From Pyrenopolyporus hunteri (taxonomy: Eukaryota > Ascomycota > Sordariomycetes > Xylariales > Hypoxylaceae): DNA of 64,000 nucleotides. The position numbers were made by a program, and so were the translations under genes. Of this stretch, positions 15,998-27,115 are shown one piece after another. The stretch spans positions 496,001 to 560,000 of the forward strand of contig CADCXC010000018.1 in the NCBI GenBank assembly GCA_902806595.1. The letters run 5' to 3'. Position 1 is the first letter of the stretch; the number at the start of each line of letters is the position of its first letter. The notes beneath the pieces were generated by a model. It saw only the letters and a list, made by a program, of their open reading frames with translations, was not told the origin of the DNA and did not search any database.

Positions 15998-16269
15998 TGT
16001 AGTTATATAATTTTATATTAAAGAATTTATCGTAACGGTAATAACGGTAAATATATTTTTATTAAATGTTTCGTTATTTTAAATAACGAAGATTTAAAAC
16101 ATATATTTTAAAAAAATATATAAATATCGATTAATGTAAAATTAATTAATTATACTTTTATATAAAAATAAATATAATAAATATAACTTTTTTTTATAAT
16201 TTTTATATTAAATAATCGCTTAATATTTTCTTTTCGATTTATTAATTAATGATTTTTTATTATTTAATA
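15998..16269 (+). repeat. 3' LTR of the degraded retrotransposon
   Basis: This is the second copy of the 272-bp repeat. It keeps the less mutated terminus TGTAG and more CpG-independent G (for example CGGTAATAACGG) than the 5' copy, so the two LTRs were mutated to different extents. It is preceded by a purine-rich tract. Confidence 0.85.
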
Positions 16270-19200
16270 ATTTAAATAAAAATTAAATTTAAGGGATTAT
16301 TCGAAAATATTTAAAATTAAACATTATTTATAATTTAATTTATAATATTTATAAGGAATAATATTTAAAAATTATATAATAACGTTTTGAAAAAAAATAA
16401 TTTAAAAAAACGGTAAAAAAATAAATGTTTACGATTTCGAATTTTAATTATATATAGTTTATAAATAAATATTAAAAATTTTATTTCGTTAAATTTAAAA
16501 TTTATATTAATATTAATATATATTTTCGTATAATATTATAATATAACGTTAATAAATTTATTTTTTTATTTATAAATATATTAAATTAATATTTTTTTTT
16601 ATAACTAAATTAAAGTTTCGATTATAATTAATTTAAACGAATTACGACGTTAAAATACTTTTTATAATATTTATATAATTTATATTAATTATATATAATA
16701 AATTAAAAATAATTATAATTAATTCGAATAAAAATAAAATAATTTAATAATAAAATTATTAAATTTTCGAATTTTATAAATAAAATTTTAATAAATAAAA
16801 TAAAAAAATCGAATAATAATAAATATAATTATTTAAAAGTATAATAAAACGTTAAATTATAAATTTTTATAAAATATTTTAATAATTTTAATATAAAAAT
16901 TAATTTAATATTTATAAATATATTTTAAATTTTTAATAAATAATAATATATTCGATTATAATAATACCGTTAATTAAATAACGTTTTATATTATTTATAG
17001 CGATATTTTAAAACGAAAATATATTAAATTTATTAAATAATAAAATAATTATTATATTACGTTTACATTAAAAAAAAATTATCGAAAAATTAACTACGTT
17101 TATTATATATAATTTAACGTAAATAACGATGCGATTAATTTCGTTATAAATATAATTAATAAAACGAATTTTAATTTAATGTAATTAATATAAAAATTAT
17201 AAAAACCGTTAAAAAATATAATTTCGATAATTTTTTAACTTTAAAAATATAATAATTTTATAATAAATAATTTATACGATATTTTTTAAATTTTATTTAA
17301 TATAATTCGTTAAATTTATATAAAAAAAATTATTATATTTTAAAAAATTATTTAAAATATTATATTATTAAAAGTAAATAATTATTATTAACATTAAACG
17401 AAATATTTTATAGGGAAGTAATTTAATATCGAAGTAAATTAAACGAAATTAAATATAATTCGAATTAATTATAATAAAATATTAACGAATTAAAAATTAT
17501 TTAACGAAAAGTATAATTATACGAAAATAAATACGCGTTATAATTTAAAATAAATATATATAATATTTAAAATAATCGATTTTTATTAAAATTTTTTTTT
17601 ATCGAATTATTAATATTTATAAATAATTATTATTTTATTTTACTTTAATTTAATAAAAAAAATAAGGGATAAATAAATTATAATTTATAAATATTTTTTC
17701 CTTTATTATTAATCGTTTAACTTTATTAAATAATCGCGATTTTTTAAATCGTAATTTTATATATACGTAATAAATAACGAAATTATTTTACATTTTATTA
17801 CCGATTAATAAATAACATTAAATAATTATATAACATTATAATAAACATTTATAATAAACCGTAAAATTAATTAAATAATATTTAATATATAAATTATTTT
17901 CGAAAGTTATTTAAAAAGTAAATTATTATAAAACGTTATTTAACGTTAAAATTATTTATAAAAATAAAAATAAACGAAGTAAAATTTAAATATATTATAT
18001 ATATTTATTAATATAACGCGTAATATTAAAAATTAAAATAAAATTTTATTAATATTATATAAAAAAAAAAATATATATATATATATAAAAACGTTAATAA
18101 TAATAAAGTCGTTCGAAATTTTAATATTAATTATTTAATAAAAATAAATTATTATATCGAATCGTAATATACATTAAAAAATTATTATAATTACCGTTAT
18201 TATATTTATTTTTTTTATTAATATTATATTAATATTATTTTATACATTTAAAAAAAATAATTTATTTCAAATTTACATTATAAACATTTAATTTAACGTT
18301 ATTTTTATTATTTATATTATTATATATATTATTATTTAAAACGTTATTAATCGATTTAAATAATTAAAACATTTTATTTTTAACCGTAAAATAATTCCTT
18401 TTAAATTCGTTATTATTATCGTTAAATAAATTATTATTTTTATCGTTTTAACGTATTATAATTTTTTTATTAATAAAATAATATTAATATAATTTATTTT
18501 CGCGGTCGTTAAAATCGTCGTTATTATCGTTATCGTAAATTTAAAAATAAAAACGTTTATTCGAAATAAATAATTTATTTTTAAATAATTAAAATATTTA
18601 TAAAATAAATAATATTATTATATTTTTAAAAAATATCGTAATATTACCGTTAATAATATCTTCGAAAACGAAAAAAATAAATTAATTTATTTTCGAAATT
18701 TCGAAAAATCGCGTAATTATATTATCGAAGATTATTTACGTAAACTAAACGAATAAATATTTAAAATTTACCCCGTAAAATTAATAAAATTCCTTATTAT
18801 AAAATAAAATCTTTTATTTATATAATAATCGAAATAAATAAAACACGTAAAAAATTAACACGTAATTATTATTTTTTAACTTAAACACCGATATAAATTC
18901 CTTTTAATTAAATATTTTATAAATGTCGACATATAAAAAAAAATATTTTTAATATCGTTTATAAATAAAAAAGTTTTTTAACCGTAAATATTTATTTTAT
19001 TATAAAAAAATTAAAATTTTTACTTTTTAAAAATTATATAAATTTATTCGTAACCGTAATACGATTACGTAATTCGATAATATTCGTTATAAAATATCGT
19101 ATATTTCTATTTTTTAATTTTTAAATATTTAATTTTATTATTAAAAACGCGTAAAATATCGAAATTACGTTAAAATAAAAATAAATTATTATAAAAAAAT

Positions 19201-21990
19201 AATTAATAATCGAAATTAAAAATTATAAAATAAAATACTTAATAATTAATTAATATTAAATCGAATAATTTAATTATAACGTATTTATAAAATTTTTAAA
19301 AACTCGAAAAATATAAAATTAATATTTTTCATTACGTAAAATATTATTAATTAATCGTATAAATCGTAAATTATTAAATTAATTAAAAAAATTAAAATAA
19401 AAATAATTCGCGTCGTTTTTAATAATTTAAACGTTATTAATTAAAATATAATAAACGTAATAATTTAAATTATAATCGATACCGTCGTTATTTAACGTAA
19501 AAAATTTTAAAAATAATTAATATATTTTAAAATAATCGAAATAATAAATAAAAACGAACATTATTTCGAATAATTTAAATTATATAAACGGTTAAATTAT
19601 TAAAATTAACGAAACTTAAAATTTTATATTAATATATAATAAAAAAAAAAAAAAAGATATTTACGTAAATAATACGTAAAAACGTTATTTAAATATTTAA
19701 TAAAATTAACATTAAAATATAAATTATATACATTTTTTCGTAAATTATTTACGAGTTATACATTCGTATTTTTTTTATATATTTACGTTACGTAAACCGC
19801 GAACATTAAATAACATTTTTATTTTCATATTTTTAATTTTATTTTTTTATTAATAACATTAAATTATAATAAAAAATTAATATTATAAATTATTAAATTT
19901 TTTTTATTAAATTTAAAAATTTTATATATTTTTAATATAACGTTTCGATATTTTAAACCATTTAAAATTCCATTATATAAAAATAACGAACATTTTTTTC
20001 GAACTTTTAATATTTATCATTTAAAATATTTTATTAATTTTTACTTATTATTTAATTTACACGCATTCGATAATAAAAAATTACATTATATAATAATATA
20101 TTATATATATTATATCGTCGTTAAAAATATTTAATACGAAAATAAAAAAAAAAAATAATCGTAAAAATAAAAATAATAATAATTTTTTTCTTTCGACGTT
20201 TATATTATTTAATCGTAACTTTCGTATAAAAATATTCGACGATAATATTTTTTTAATTTTAAATGATAATAAACGATATTATTTTTATATATTTAAACGA
20301 TTAAATAATAAATTATATTTTTATAAATTATAATATAATTAAAATTAATTAATAATTTTATTTATAAATTAAAAATATTTTATCGTTTTAAATTTCGAAA
20401 AATAAATATTTTTTAAAAGTAAAATAAAATTTATTTTACGATCGTAACGCGCGTTATAAATCGAAATATTTTATTAATTAAATATAAATAATTATTTTAT
20501 TTTAAATGTCGCTTTTATATTTAATTACGTTATAAATAATTAAAAATTTTTATTTATATTTTTAATTATTATTTTAATTTATAAAACTCGTATTAAATTT
20601 TATTATATTATTAAAAATATAATTAAATTTAATTACGTTTATATAATTTCGTTTAATATTAAAAAATAATTTATAATAAATAATATATAAAAACATGTAA
20701 AAAATATAATTATAATCGAAAAAAATAATATTTTACACGAAATTTATAATTTTATTTTACTTCGTTATAATATTTATCGATTTTTTAATTATAATAATTT
20801 ACTTTTAATTTTAAAATTAAAATTTAAAACGAAAAATATATTTAAATTACGAATATATATATTACATTACTTCGATAAAATATATAATACCATTTTATAA
20901 ATAATAAATTAATATAATAATATATATTATTTTTTTTTAATACGTTTTTATAAAATATTTTTTTATTTAATTCATTTAATTTTTATTTTTTAACATTACG
21001 TTATTACTTTTTTATAACGTTAAAAACGTTAAATTTTTTATTTTTTTATCGAAATTTATCGATAAATATAAATAAAACTTTATATAAAAAAATATAAAAA
21101 ATAAATTCTTTAAATTATAAATCGAATTTTTTATTACGTTATAAAGTAATAAAAAATATTTTCGAATTATATTCGAAAAAAATATTAATCGTAAAAATTT
21201 AAATTATACGAAATAAATTAATAATAACGTACGTTTCGTTAATTCGTTTAATATTAAATTTTATAAATTTTATTAAAATAATTTATATAATTTATATATT
21301 TTAAAAAATAACGACGAAAACATTTTAATTAATTTATTATTTAAACGATTTCGATTTATATAATATATTAATTAATTAAATAACGATATTAACGAAAATA
21401 TTCGAAAAAATTTAAAATTAAAATTATTTTTATTTATTTTTAATATAAAAAATAATAATTAAAATATTATAAAATAAAAAATTACGAAAATAAATATTCG
21501 TAAAATTAACTTAAATTTCGATATTTTTTATATCGAAAATAAACTTTTATTTTTATAATAAAAATAAATTTATTTTTAAACGTAATAATTAAAATAATTA
21601 AATAAAAAATAATTAATAAATTTATTTCGTAAATTTATTAATTTACTTTTTAATTAATTTTATTTTTTTAAATATTTTTTATTTTTTAATTATAAATGTT
21701 TATATTTTTTTTTTATAATTTTACATTTATTTTTAATTAAAATATATTTACTTTATTTTTTAAACGTATATAAATGCGAAATATAACGTATAATATAAAA
21801 AGTTATTTTTATATTTAACTTTTATTATTATATTATTTTATAAATTATTTATTATCGTAAAAACTTATATATATATAATTATATATTTAATAAATTTAAA
21901 ATTATTTATTTTAATTAACGATAAATCGTTTAATTAAATTTATTAATTTATTAATTTATTATAATAATTTTATTATAAAATAATATATTA

Positions 21991-22765
21991 AATACCCTAA
22001 AATGCCCTATAATTATAATGAACTTAGCGTTTAAAAATACAATATAGCGTATAGTGCGGGCCTACTGTGTAATCAGACTATGAGATCATGAGTTTTGGCG
22101 GTTTGGCGGTTTAGGTCAAATGGCCCACCGTCCTGTCGGACACTTAGATAGGTACCTATCCCAACTAACTAGCACCCACCGTAGTTGGAGTTGGTCTAAG
22201 ACATTGAAATCAGCGCGCTGGACCAAGGAACGAGACCGTCCGGTCCTTCAACCTTCAACCTTCGACATCAACGCTACCTAGGTAGACAACCACCCCCATA
22301 TAGACGTCAAGCAACACAATGCAATCGTAAGAGAAATACATTATCTATCAGACACTGGCACAGCAGCCGGGCCATCCGTTCTAAGAGAACATAATTAATA
22401 CAGAAATTACTCAATGTACTCGATGCGACGATTAAATCAAACAACCAAAGCCGAGGGACTCCTAAAACCCCTCCGGCGGCGCAACCGACCGACCGACCGA
22501 ATGATAAATGTAGGGAGAATTAGACCTAAGACGCCGGACCAGAGGCTTCCATCCAGAAGGGATGAACGAACAAAGAGACTCCTGTGCATCCTGTGCAATT
22601 TGCTCTGCTCCGCCCCGCGAGACCGTTCCGCAACCTCTCATATACGCCTGAGACTCCTCGTCGCCCCGTCCAACGTGATGGGGCCGCCTTCGCCTTTATC
22701 TTCATGTTCATATTCGTATTCATATTCATCCCCATCCCCAACCTCATTAACAAGTATCAACATAT
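21991..22765. other. boundary zone and kinesin 3' flank
   Basis: Composition switches from nearly pure AT to ordinary fungal sequence within a few tens of bases of 21,990. The remaining 0.75 kb up to the kinesin stop codon has no convincing gene. Short open frames on the + strand (22414-22842 and 22584-23093) run antisense into the kinesin tail and are low-complexity. The stretch includes a CTACCTAGGTAG palindrome near 22,275. Confidence 0.6.
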
Positions 22766-25700
22766 TTATCGCCAAGCTAGGCTCCCCTTCTCCTTCCTCG
22801 TATTGCCGGCCGACGCCGTCGCAATCGCCGCGCCACCAATAGTAATGCGCCGGCCGCGACCGTCTGCGGCGTCCGTCTTCTCTCTCTTGTCGTTAGGGCT
22901 GGTTAAGCCGCTCGTGCCGCGGACGCTGCCGCTCAGGTTCATGCGCCTAGCCTGGCCGGGGGTGAACGCCTTGGTTTCGCGCACACCCACGTCTGGCGGC
23001 GAGCAGCTGATGGGAGGGCTCCTACGCCTCTCCGCGCTGCCGCGCCGCAGCCGCGAGATGCCGTTGGTACTCGACGCCAGCGGCCCGGCGTAGCTGTTGC
23101 TGGGCTTGTGGTGTGCGCCGCCGATGGATCCGACTGAGGATACCCGTCTAGGGTTCATCACAGGGCCCGCCACGTTTCCCGCTAGCGAAGAGAGCCGCTT
23201 GGGTCTCTTGCTCGCGTGGATTGCCGAGCGGAGCCTCGAAGTGTCAATGATGGCGGAACTCTCCGAGTCCGACGACGGCGGGTGGTTTTCGTCCGAAGAT
23301 ACCAGGTTCTGGGGTACTGGTATGGATGATTTTGGGCTTAGGGATGAGAAGCGTGCTCTGGGAGAGCTAATATTAGCAGCTCGCGACACGTCCAGATTAC
23401 GCAGCGGGCTAACCCTGGCTTCGCCGTCGGAAGAAGAGGTAAAGCTGATGGAGATGGTGGGTGGTGTTGGTGAGCCGTTGGCGTCGGACGGACGAGCTTT
23501 CGACAAGAATCCGGCCTGAAACCTGTTAGGCTTCGCAATCGGAATATTTGTCGTCTCGAAGGCGGGAGGCGAGGGACTTGAATCCTTGGGATCCTTATTT
23601 AAATGCAACGGGATAGGCCGAATCCCGGCTATCGCCTTCTCTGGCGAGCTGCGTTCTGGTGTAGAGTCAAATTTCTGAGGGGTTTTCTCGAAGTCGGCCA
23701 ACGTGCCTGATTCCCCATCGTCGTCGCGCCATCGTACCACCCGCTTGGAAGGCGACTTCTTTGTGAACGATACGCCCTTGCGCGCGTTGAGCGCCTTGCG
23801 ACGTCGTGGGGAGCCTTTGGCCGGGGAACCGAACGTTTGCGGTTGGGAGGCCACTATAGCTGCCAGCGCTGGGTTGGGGATTGGCTTCACCATATCCTTT
23901 CCCATGCTCGCCCTCTTCTTCCTCTTCGGGGTGCCGCGTTTCGTTGGCGGAAACGCTTCGACCGGCATCTTGGCTCCGTCGGGCTTAACAACTTGCGAGG
24001 CAGCAGAATAGCCGGTCTCCAGCAGGCGATGGATAATGGTTTTGGCATGCGCGACGGCCTCTTCCTCACTCATGTTTATAGTTTCCGATAGTGACGCGAG
24101 GATCTCGAATTGCGCGGTGAGGAGGACTTGCATGATTCCTGCGTCACCGGCTCTGTCCTGCTCGAGCACTTCGCGGTCGGCTTCTCGAGCGAATTTGGCT
24201 TTCCAGAGCTCCGCCTCTCTAGTCAGGCTTTCGATTTCGCCGTTGTCCACGTGGCCGTCGCCAGACGGAAGTTGGTTGATACTATGCTGAAGAGCCCCGT
24301 CAATAGCGCGCTCCCAATGCATCTTGTTCAACCTCTGGTGGATATGCTGCCTGCTGTCTTCGAGTTCTAGCTGGATGCCGACGGCCGTTTTGCGCATGGC
24401 CGTCAGACTCGGCGGCATTGCGTCCTCATCTTCTCTCATGTCGCAAACCGCATCGAAAGCTGCGATCCATGACGACAAGAGGCTGATGCGACGTTCGATA
24501 CCGCGCTGCTTCTTCATAAGATTAACCTTTTCCTGCCTTTCGGCCGACGAGTTTTCGTATGCTGTCTTGATTCTTTGCACTCCTTCCCTGACCGACCAGT
24601 TCTTCTTTTCTAGTTGTTTCTGGAACTTGGCGAAGAAGGTTCTCTCGGCGTCCTTTTGCTGAGCCTTAAGCTCGTTGATCAACGCCATCTGCTCGTCGAT
24701 CTTGACCAGGAAGTCTTTGACATGTCGGTTGACGTTGAAGACGTTCCGCGTTACCTTGGTCTGGATGTTCTTGGCTCTGTTGGCATACCGTAGGGTGTTT
24801 TGGGTCTCGTCGAAGTGAGCGCTCGACGGGCTCACGCATACGATCATGACGGTCTTGCAGTTACCGCCCAGCGAGAATTTAAGCAGCCGTGTCAACTTGC
24901 TATTCCTGTAAGGTACGTGGTTCCGCTTTCGAGGATCGCAGAGCGCGTTGATACAGCTACCTAGCGCGAGCAACGACTTGTTAATATTCGCACCCTCCAT
25001 GAGGCGCTCGCCTCGGTTCTTGGTGGCGCTGGCTCGTTCGCTACCCGCGAGGTCGATGATGCTGAGGGTCGCCATCGTGTGAGGCTCGTTGACGGCGGCG
25101 TTGCGGTCTTTCTGTGCGACGTTGATCTGGAGGACAGCGTGGGAACGTGAAGAGGTGGCGTTCGCCTCGGTCGGCGAGACCGTTCGGTACTCATTCCCTT
25201 GAACGATCATGTCCATAACTTCTTGAACATCCTTGGGGTGGTGGCTCGTAAGTCCGGACACCGTAACGGCCTGGTTGGAATCCTCGCGAAGCATCAATCC
25301 TTGCTTGCTGCCTCCGGGGACCAGCAGGTCTCGAATGGTCTCGTTATAGATCTCAAGGTAGGACAATGATATTTCGGTGTGTTTTTCGTCGCTGCGCTCC
25401 GCGATTTTCTCGAATAGCTCTTGCATAGTCAGGAATATAATACCCGGCATCTGGGCCGTGCCCGTGATCGTGTGCGTCTTGCCGCATCCTGTGGCTCCGT
25501 ATGCGAACACCGTCGCATTGTACCCGTCAAGCACGCTATCTAGCAAATTCTTTGTCGTTGCCTCGTACACCTCTGTCTGTGTAGTATTCTCGTCGAATAT
25601 CCGGTCGAAAGCAAAGACTTGATCCTTGACCTTCTTGCCGTTCGGAACGACCGATCTCGAAAACCGATGCACTGGGCTATCTTCTGGGGGGTCGAATACC

Positions 25701-26092
25701 CTGCGAGATATGTATGCGTCAGTTACCAGAACATATTTATTCCTCTTGTGGAGGTGGCTATGTACGTACAGGCATCTGTCATCGACCACTTTAATAACGT
25801 TGCGGATCCCGCTCTGCTTGAGTTTGGGGGTAGGTGCTGCGGCTAGCGAACCATCCCCCAGAAACACCGTGCCGTCATCGCTTCGTTGACTGTTATTGGG
25901 TTAGCAACTCCGTCTCGGTGACCATAAGGCCAGGCTAGACGTACAGCTGCGCAGCTTCTCTAATAGTAAATGGTCGTACTCGGACTTTAGACGCATTAGC
26001 CTTGTTTGTGTGGTAGTTATCATTATTCCCTTAGATCTAGGTGTCTTACCTGCGACCGTGATGGATGATGCCCCAGGATCTGTCACGGCCAT
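22766..26092 (-). CDS. KIP3: kinesin-8 family motor protein (Kip3/KipB type)
   Basis: Four exons, 26050-26092, 25945-25984, 25770-25889 and 22766-25700, give 3138 nt and 1045 residues. The joins restore MAVTDPGASSITVA-VRVRPFTIREAAQL and CL-VFDPPED. The 69-nt intron 3 is in frame and could be mistaken for coding sequence. The N-terminal motor domain has the P-loop GATGCGKT at 136-143, switch I NATSSRSH at 248-255 and switch II DLAGSER at 284-290. A neck and coiled-coil stretch follows, then a long basic, Ser/Pro-rich tail. Kinesin-8 motors are plus-end-directed microtubule depolymerases that control microtubule length, spindle position and nuclear migration. The start is CACCATGG, directly downstream of a CA repeat. 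Family assignment is strong from the overall motor sequence; depolymerase activity is known for the family, not shown here. Confidence 0.93.
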
Positions 26093-26121
26093 GGTGTGTG
26101 CGTGTGTGTGTGTGTGTGTAG
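26093..26121. repeat. (GT)n/(CA)n microsatellite abutting the kinesin start codon
   Basis: The + strand reads a GT-rich run with one GC interruption, followed by GTAGGTGGGTGGG. On the coding strand this is a CA repeat that runs straight into the CACCATGG start context of the kinesin-8 gene, so it lies in the 5' leader or core promoter. Confidence 0.75.
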
Positions 26122-27115
26122 GTGGGTGGGTGTTTCCGAGCGTCCTGTTCTGTTAGTATATCCTCCCCGTAGGAATCCGTGTTTTGATTATGGTAGAAGC
26201 GTAGACATAAACAATGGCGGCGATGTAGCGTGATCCTTATACGTGAAAAAGCAAATCGCAAGCTCGTCGGATATTTGAAATTCAAATCAGACCAGCCGTG
26301 ATGCTCACAATACCAATTAACGAGCGTCTTGCACCGGTGTGATGGGCGTTGTCGGGATAAGGTAGAATGTTGGAAGAGGTAAGCGAGGAAAATATCGTCA
26401 TCAGGAGCTAAGGTAAAAAAGTGTTGAAAATTAGCAAGGTCGCTCTGCACAAATTCGTACGGCTGTATAATATTGGGTACCGTTGAACCGTGTTGATCTT
26501 AGCTTTTTGAAAAATCACCACGGCAACCGGTACGTGCCCTGTTTTTAGCGCGATGGCGTGGCAAGCCCCAAATACAATTCAGTGGGTCGCCAAAACATGT
26601 CTTGCGCATTTCATTCGCAGGCCCCGAGCTAGCTGGCCCACACACCCCAGAATCTGTTTCAGCACAAGCTCCAGCTCCCCTACAGCACATGTCAACATTA
26701 AAGGGTAAGGTACCTACGTACCTCATCTAGCCTACCTAGGTAGGTACATGTACCTACCTGGGTAACCTCTCGTCTACACGAACATCTCCGTTAGGAAATG
26801 AAATCGTCATGCGACTAGGCCGTAAGATACTGGCGAGGCCTTCGTTGAGTAACGTTCTAGAAAGAATTTGTGGGTACCTAATTTATTATAGGGCGGCGTT
26901 GTCCGTACGTGCCTCCCTTGGATACACTCCAGACACGTCAGGACCTGGGGCAGGGAACGACATTACCTTGCTCGCCTCAAATGTCCAGCCCGGCTACGAA
27001 CGTCCTCTGGATAATACCTACGTGTAGGTACCTAGGTCATAATACAAACAATATTACATTATCGTAGAATCCGTACCCTAATTCACTCGGGGCGACAACG
27101 AGGTTAACATTCACC
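26122..27115. other. intergenic, kinesin upstream and GH115 downstream region
   Basis: About 1 kb without a supportable gene. It contains the upstream region of the kinesin and the 3' flank of the GH115 gene, plus clusters of the TACCTAGGTA-type palindrome at 26,705-26,765 and near 27,025. Short open frames here lack coding character. Confidence 0.5.

Larger units (their letters stand above)
9864..16269 (+). mobile_element. RIP-degraded LTR retrotransposon
   Basis: Two direct repeats of 272 bp, at 9864-10135 and 15998-16269, enclose about 5.86 kb. This is a typical size for a Ty1/copia or Ty3/gypsy element. The left copy starts TATAA and the right copy TGTAG, consistent with an original TG terminus changed by G to A mutation. 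Every mismatch I could align between the LTRs is a transition. The flanks are ATTTA on both sides (9859-9863 and 16270-16274), fitting a 5-bp target duplication, although in such AT-rich DNA a chance match is possible. A purine-rich tract at about 15958-15990, directly before the right LTR, suggests + orientation. The interior has no usable frame, so the superfamily cannot be assigned. Confidence 0.85.
1..21990. repeat. RIP-saturated AT-rich block of degenerate repeats
   Basis: This block is overwhelmingly A and T and contains no open frame of 60 codons on either strand. The surviving C and G are almost all in CpG pairs, so C in CpA, CpT and CpC has been changed to T on both strands. That is the expected end state of repeat-induced point mutation acting on transposon copies, with CpG largely spared. 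The amount of G or C left outside CpG varies along the block, for example G-richer on the + strand around 540-960 and 3180-4000, which suggests several separate insertions. Only one element could be outlined (9864-16269). Pericentromeric or centromeric heterochromatin is possible, because the block reaches the window edge. Confidence 0.9.

Noticed and set aside
1..22000. Mitochondrial DNA because of the very low GC
   Set aside because: No rRNA, tRNA or respiratory gene frames, CpG retention is not a mitochondrial pattern, and the sequence is continuous with nuclear genes carrying spliceosomal introns.
22414..25889. Many + strand and alternative-frame ORFs over the kinesin gene
   Set aside because: They are antisense or out-of-frame shadows of the kinesin exons.
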